Shown here piece by piece: positions 7,194-9,304 of a stretch of 9,304 nucleotides of DNA; within the stretch, counting starts at the first letter, position 1, and each line of letters begins with the position of its first letter. The notes under the pieces were generated by a model. That model did no database searches, was not told the DNA's origin, and worked only from the letters and a program-made list of their open reading frames with translations. The position numbers and the translations under genes are program-made. The DNA is from Desulfobacterales bacterium (lineage in GTDB: Bacteria > Desulfobacterota > Desulfobacteria > Desulfobacterales > C00003106): contig JAUVFC010000052.1 of the NCBI GenBank assembly GCA_030594505.1, positions 1-9,304 on the forward strand, read 5' to 3'.

Positions 7194-7202
7194 AATATAA
7201 CA
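7194..7202 (-). promoter_or_regulatory. Candidate extended -10 promoter for ggs-gpgP-gpgS
   Basis: On the minus strand TGTTATATT (7202-7194) fits an extended -10 element (TGnTATAAT, one mismatch) and is 31 bp before the ggs ATG. No good -35 hexamer lies 16-18 bp upstream. A start near 7187 would give a short leader containing the AGAGGAG ribosome site. Another TA-rich hexamer, TATAGT, lies nearby, so the exact site is uncertain. Confidence 0.35.
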
Positions 7203-7275
7203 CTATAGCCTTAATTGACCGAAAAATCATACGCTTTTTTTGGGACTTCGTGATCCTATTTTGACACCCCTCTGC

Positions 7276-7301
7276 GTCATACCCGCGCAGGCGGGCATGA
7301 C
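7276..7301. repeat. Dispersed palindrome, copy 3 (mpl-ggs spacer)
   Basis: GTCAT A CCCGC (7276-7286), loop GCAG, GCGGG C ATGAC (7291-7301): ten paired bases with one A/C mismatch. It shares the CCCGC/GCGGG core with the copies at 999 and 2941, and the flanking GTCAT/ATGAC corresponds to the GGAATGAC edge of copy 1. It lies about 90 bp after the mpl stop (minus-strand reading), inside a 228-bp gene-free spacer. That spacer otherwise holds only the promoter-like site at 7194 and A/T-rich sequence. It has no adjacent U tract. Confidence 0.7.
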
Positions 7302-7391
7302 ATCAATATTGGCTCAATTTAACGTATATCATAATTTACTGTATGACAAAAGGGAGATACATTGATTGGCGAGGTGAAAACGTCCGGAAGA

Positions 7392-8819
7392 TTATAACGC
7401 GGCAAGGAGCCTTTCGTGGATGTTGTCGAACCCACCGTTGGACATGATGAGGACAATGTCCTCGACGCGAACGTGCTTTTTCAAAAAATCGATAATGGCA
7501 TCGGTGTCAGGAAACCAGTGGGCATCTATTCCACAAGCCCCGAGATCCGATGCAAGGCGTTCGGAAGAAAAACGCTCACCCACGGGAATCTTTTCCAGCA
7601 AGGTCGGTTTTCGGACACAAACCAGATCCGCCCTATCAAATGAATGTGAATATTCCCTTTGGAATATATTCCTGCGGCTCGAATTGCTGCGCGGCTCAAA
7701 CACGGCGACAAGTCTCTTGTTGGGATAGAACGCGCGAACAGCTCCGATGGTCTCCTTGACCGCGGTCGGATGGTGAGCAAAATCATCGATCACGGTAACC
7801 CCGCGTTTTTCCCCGCGTATTTCCTGCCTTCGTTTTACTCCTTTAAATGTCTCCAGCCCCTTTGCTATCTGCTCAACGGACAACCCAAGGTCGTGCGCCA
7901 CAATAATTACTGAAAGGGCATTCAACAGGTTGTGTTCTCCCATAAGGGGCGCTCTGAATTGTCCGAAGCACTCGTCATTATTCATGACGATGAATTGCGC
8001 CCAGGGCGGCTCAAACGCCGGATCTTTGATACGCCATCCGGCCCGTTCATTCAAACCATACATAGCAGTGCGACAGGAGGCCTTCCGGATCAATTCAAGG
8101 ACAGCAGGATAATGATTGCAGGCGGCCAGCAGGGATCCCGAAGGGATGGCGGCAATAAAACTCAAAAAAGCCTGTTTGACGTGATCAAGGTCTCGATAGA
8201 TATCCGCATGGTCGAATTCCACGCTGGTAATGATCGCCCGCGAGGGAATGTAGTGCAGGAATTTGGGGCCCTTGTCAAAGAAGGCCGTATCGTATTCATC
8301 CCCTTCCACGATAAAATAGGGCCCGGCGCCTGTCTTATAATTCCGGTCAAAATTTTTCAGGATGCCGCCGATCATAAAACCGGGGTCGAGTCCTGCCGAC
8401 TCCAGGATCCAGGCCAGCAATGACGCCGTGGTGGTCTTGCCATGGGTCCCCGCCACCACCAATAGTTTCTTGTCCTTAACGAAAAATTGTTTCAGGGCTT
8501 GAGGGAAAGAAAGGTACGGCAGGTCCATTTCAAACATCCTGACAATTTCGGGGTTGTCCCTTGAAACCGCGTTTCCCACTACTACAAGGTCAGGACGGTG
8601 TGCAAGATTCTCCGGCCGGAAACCTTCCATAATTTTGATCCCCGCGCCTTCAAGAAATATACTCATCGGAGGATAGACACGATGATCCGACCCGCTCACC
8701 TGAAATCCGGCATCCTTAAACATACCGGCAAGGGCGCCCATGCCGGTGCCGCAAATGGCAATAAGATGGACGGATTTAGGAAGGCTCAAGGGATCTGCTT
8801 TTTGCTGTATTGGGTTCAT
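7392..8819 (-). CDS. mpl: UDP-N-acetylmuramate:L-Ala-gamma-D-Glu-meso-DAP ligase
   Basis: This 475-residue cytoplasmic Mur-ligase recycles peptidoglycan. It uses ATP to join the murein tripeptide L-Ala-D-Glu-mDAP to UDP-MurNAc. The N-terminal Rossmann part has HLIAICGTGMGALAGM (18-33) and VSGSD..VYPPMS (41-53), the Mpl counterpart of the MurC start. The ATP loop is GTHGKTTT (124-131). EGDEYDTAFFDKGPKF (172-187) is the signature that separates Mpl from MurC. EFDHADIY (201-208), GEHNLLNALS (294-303), DDFAHHPTAV (345-354) and FEPRSNSSRRNIF (374-386) follow in order. Length and motifs are complete. ATG at 8819 has no clear Shine-Dalgarno, and no better in-frame start exists before the Rossmann strand. 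It appears to be transcribed alone, with 228 bp separating it from ggs, and no other recycling gene is in the window. Confidence 0.95.
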   Translation of the reverse strand: MNPIQQKADPLSLPKSVHLIAICGTGMGALAGMFKDAGFQVSGSDHRVYPPMSIFLEGAGIKIMEGFRPENLAHRPDLVVVGNAVSRDNPEIVRMFEMDLPYLSFPQALKQFFVKDKKLLVVAGTHGKTTTASLLAWILESAGLDPGFMIGGILKNFDRNYKTGAGPYFIVEGDEYDTAFFDKGPKFLHYIPSRAIITSVEFDHADIYRDLDHVKQAFLSFIAAIPSGSLLAACNHYPAVLELIRKASCRTAMYGLNERAGWRIKDPAFEPPWAQFIVMNNDECFGQFRAPLMGEHNLLNALSVIIVAHDLGLSVEQIAKGLETFKGVKRRQEIRGEKRGVTVIDDFAHHPTAVKETIGAVRAFYPNKRLVAVFEPRSNSSRRNIFQREYSHSFDRADLVCVRKPTLLEKIPVGERFSSERLASDLGACGIDAHWFPDTDAIIDFLKKHVRVEDIVLIMSNGGFDNIHERLLAAL

Positions 8820-8893
8820 TTTAAATTATCAGGGGTTTCCCGTAGTTAACATTTAAACTTTTTGACCGCTACATCGTCTACTGTTTCCATATT

Positions 8894-8899
8894 ATTATA
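8894..8899 (-). promoter_or_regulatory. Candidate -10 box upstream of mpl
   Basis: An exact TATAAT reads on the minus strand at 8899-8894, about 75 bp before the mpl start. The best -35 at a normal distance is only a partial match. Alternatively TTGTTA pairs with TAATAT at a 17-bp spacing in the same stretch. The element faces mpl and is back to back with the plus-strand site at 8935. Confidence 0.35.
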
Positions 8900-8934
8900 A
8901 TTGTCAGAAAATAACAAATCAGGAGGAATAAAAC

Positions 8935-8964
8935 TTGAAATGAAATCATTGACAATTGTACAAT
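8935..8964 (+). promoter_or_regulatory. Candidate sigma70 promoter for the DUF2784 gene
   Basis: TTGAAA (8935-8940) and TACAAT (8959-8964) each match the consensus hexamers at five of six positions, with an 18-bp spacer. A start near 8971 would give a leader of about 65 nt before the ATG at 9036. The left arm of an inverted repeat (8947-8955) falls in the spacer between the hexamers. Confidence 0.45.
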
Positions 8965-8991
8965 AATCGTTAATCAGTTGATTTGTCAATG
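8947..8991. repeat. Inverted repeat over the DUF2784 promoter region
   Basis: CATTGACAA (8947-8955) and TTGTCAATG (8983-8991) are perfect 9-bp inverted arms separated by 27 nt. One arm is between the -35 and -10 candidates and the other is just downstream of the expected start. That position suits a repressor that binds two half-sites or loops DNA. A chance dyad cannot be excluded. Confidence 0.5.
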
Positions 8992-9035
8992 GGCAGAACT
9001 TGAAGAAGACAGCCTCCAGGGAGGAGAGACGGAAA

Positions 9036-9304
9036 ATGTTCTACCGCATTCTTGCCGATGCCGTTGTTGTGGCACACCTTGCGTTTGTCGTGTTCGCAGT
9101 GACAGGCGGGGCGCTCGTACTGAGATGGAGACGCTGTGCATGGATACACGTACCGGCTGCTTTGTGGGCGGTGGTCATCGAATGCATGGGCTGGGTGTGT
9201 CCCCTCACTCCGCTTGAAAACCGGCTCCGCCAACAAGCAGGGTCAATCGGCTATGAGACCGGCTTTATCGAGCACTACGTACTTCCCGTGCTTTACCCTG
9301 CCGC
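9036..9304 (+). CDS. DUF2784-family membrane protein, 5' part only
   Basis: Eighty-nine codons run in frame from ATG at 9036 to the right edge; the 3' end is missing. An AGGGAGGAG ribosome site at 9018-9026 ends 9 nt before the ATG. The protein starts MFYRILADAVVVAHLAFVVF, a first membrane helix (about 5-29). A second hydrophobic segment follows (about 36-56, including AALWAVVIECMGWVCPLTPLE), then the family-like block GYETGFIEHYVLPVLYP (about 72-88). These features match the small DUF2784 inner-membrane proteins, whose function is unknown. It is the only plus-strand gene here, divergent from mpl, and it looks richer in G+C than its neighbours. No function is proposed. Confidence 0.82.
   Translation, partial: MFYRILADAVVVAHLAFVVFAVTGGALVLRWRRCAWIHVPAALWAVVIECMGWVCPLTPLENRLRQQAGSIGYETGFIEHYVLPVLYPA

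Noticed and set aside
2941..7301. CRISPR-like array from the recurring palindromes
   Set aside because: The copies are thousands of bases apart, differ in sequence and lack regular spacers.
7932..8423. Plus-strand open frame of about 163 codons
   Set aside because: It is antisense to the well-conserved centre of mpl, with low-complexity, unfamily-like sequence.
8949..8954. TTGACA as a -35 box for the DUF2784 gene
   Set aside because: No acceptable -10 lies 15-19 bp downstream (candidates match only two of six positions); TTGAAA/TACAAT at 8935-8964 fits better.
8970..9236. Overlapping open frames on both strands near the right end
   Set aside because: They are shadows of the DUF2784 gene, whose frame from 9036 has a strong ribosome site and membrane helices.

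Overview
The window reads as a chromosomal segment of a Gram-negative, mesophilic-looking bacterium of moderate GC content. The evidence is an outer-membrane porin with a signal peptide, a murein-tripeptide ligase (Mpl) specific for meso-diaminopimelate peptidoglycan, and a PhoR/PhoB-type two-component system. The dispersed intergenic palindromes (ATTCCCGC..GCGGGAAT type) and the GATTGAA-unit inverted repeats resemble those I associate with Desulfobacterota (former Deltaproteobacteria) and neighbouring phyla. That placement is an inference, not proof.

Layout, from right to left because almost everything is on the minus strand: mpl (8819-7392); a 228-bp spacer with a promoter-like site and a dispersed palindrome; a three-gene glucosylglycerate-type cluster, ggs (7163-5898), gpgP (5867-5055) and gpgS (4971-3766); phoB (3690-3007); phoR (2850-1096); and the 5' 314 codons of a putative porin gene (942-1, running off the left edge). 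On the plus strand only, a DUF2784-family membrane protein gene starts at 9036 and runs off the right edge. It is divergent from mpl across a 216-bp intergenic region that holds promoter-like elements and a 9-bp inverted repeat.

The most interesting unit is 3766-7163. A GT81-like glucosyl-3-phosphoglycerate synthase, an MPGP-family HAD phosphatase and a second GT2/GT78-like glycosyltransferase sit together. This is the gene set described for Persephonella marina, where glucosylglycerate can be made in two steps (GpgS then GpgP) or in one step (Ggs). Here it would supply a negatively charged compatible solute. Sugar specificity (glucose or mannose) cannot be read from sequence alone, so a mannosylglycerate or mannosylglucosylglycerate product remains possible.

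phoB, phoR and the porin lie directly downstream on the same strand and form a plausible phosphate-sensing and outer-membrane uptake unit. No pst or phoU gene is in view. phoB and phoR use TTG and GTG starts with poor ribosome binding sites. Long antisense open frames inside ggs and mpl are shadows of the real genes. I see no RNA genes, CRISPR array, transposase or phage gene.
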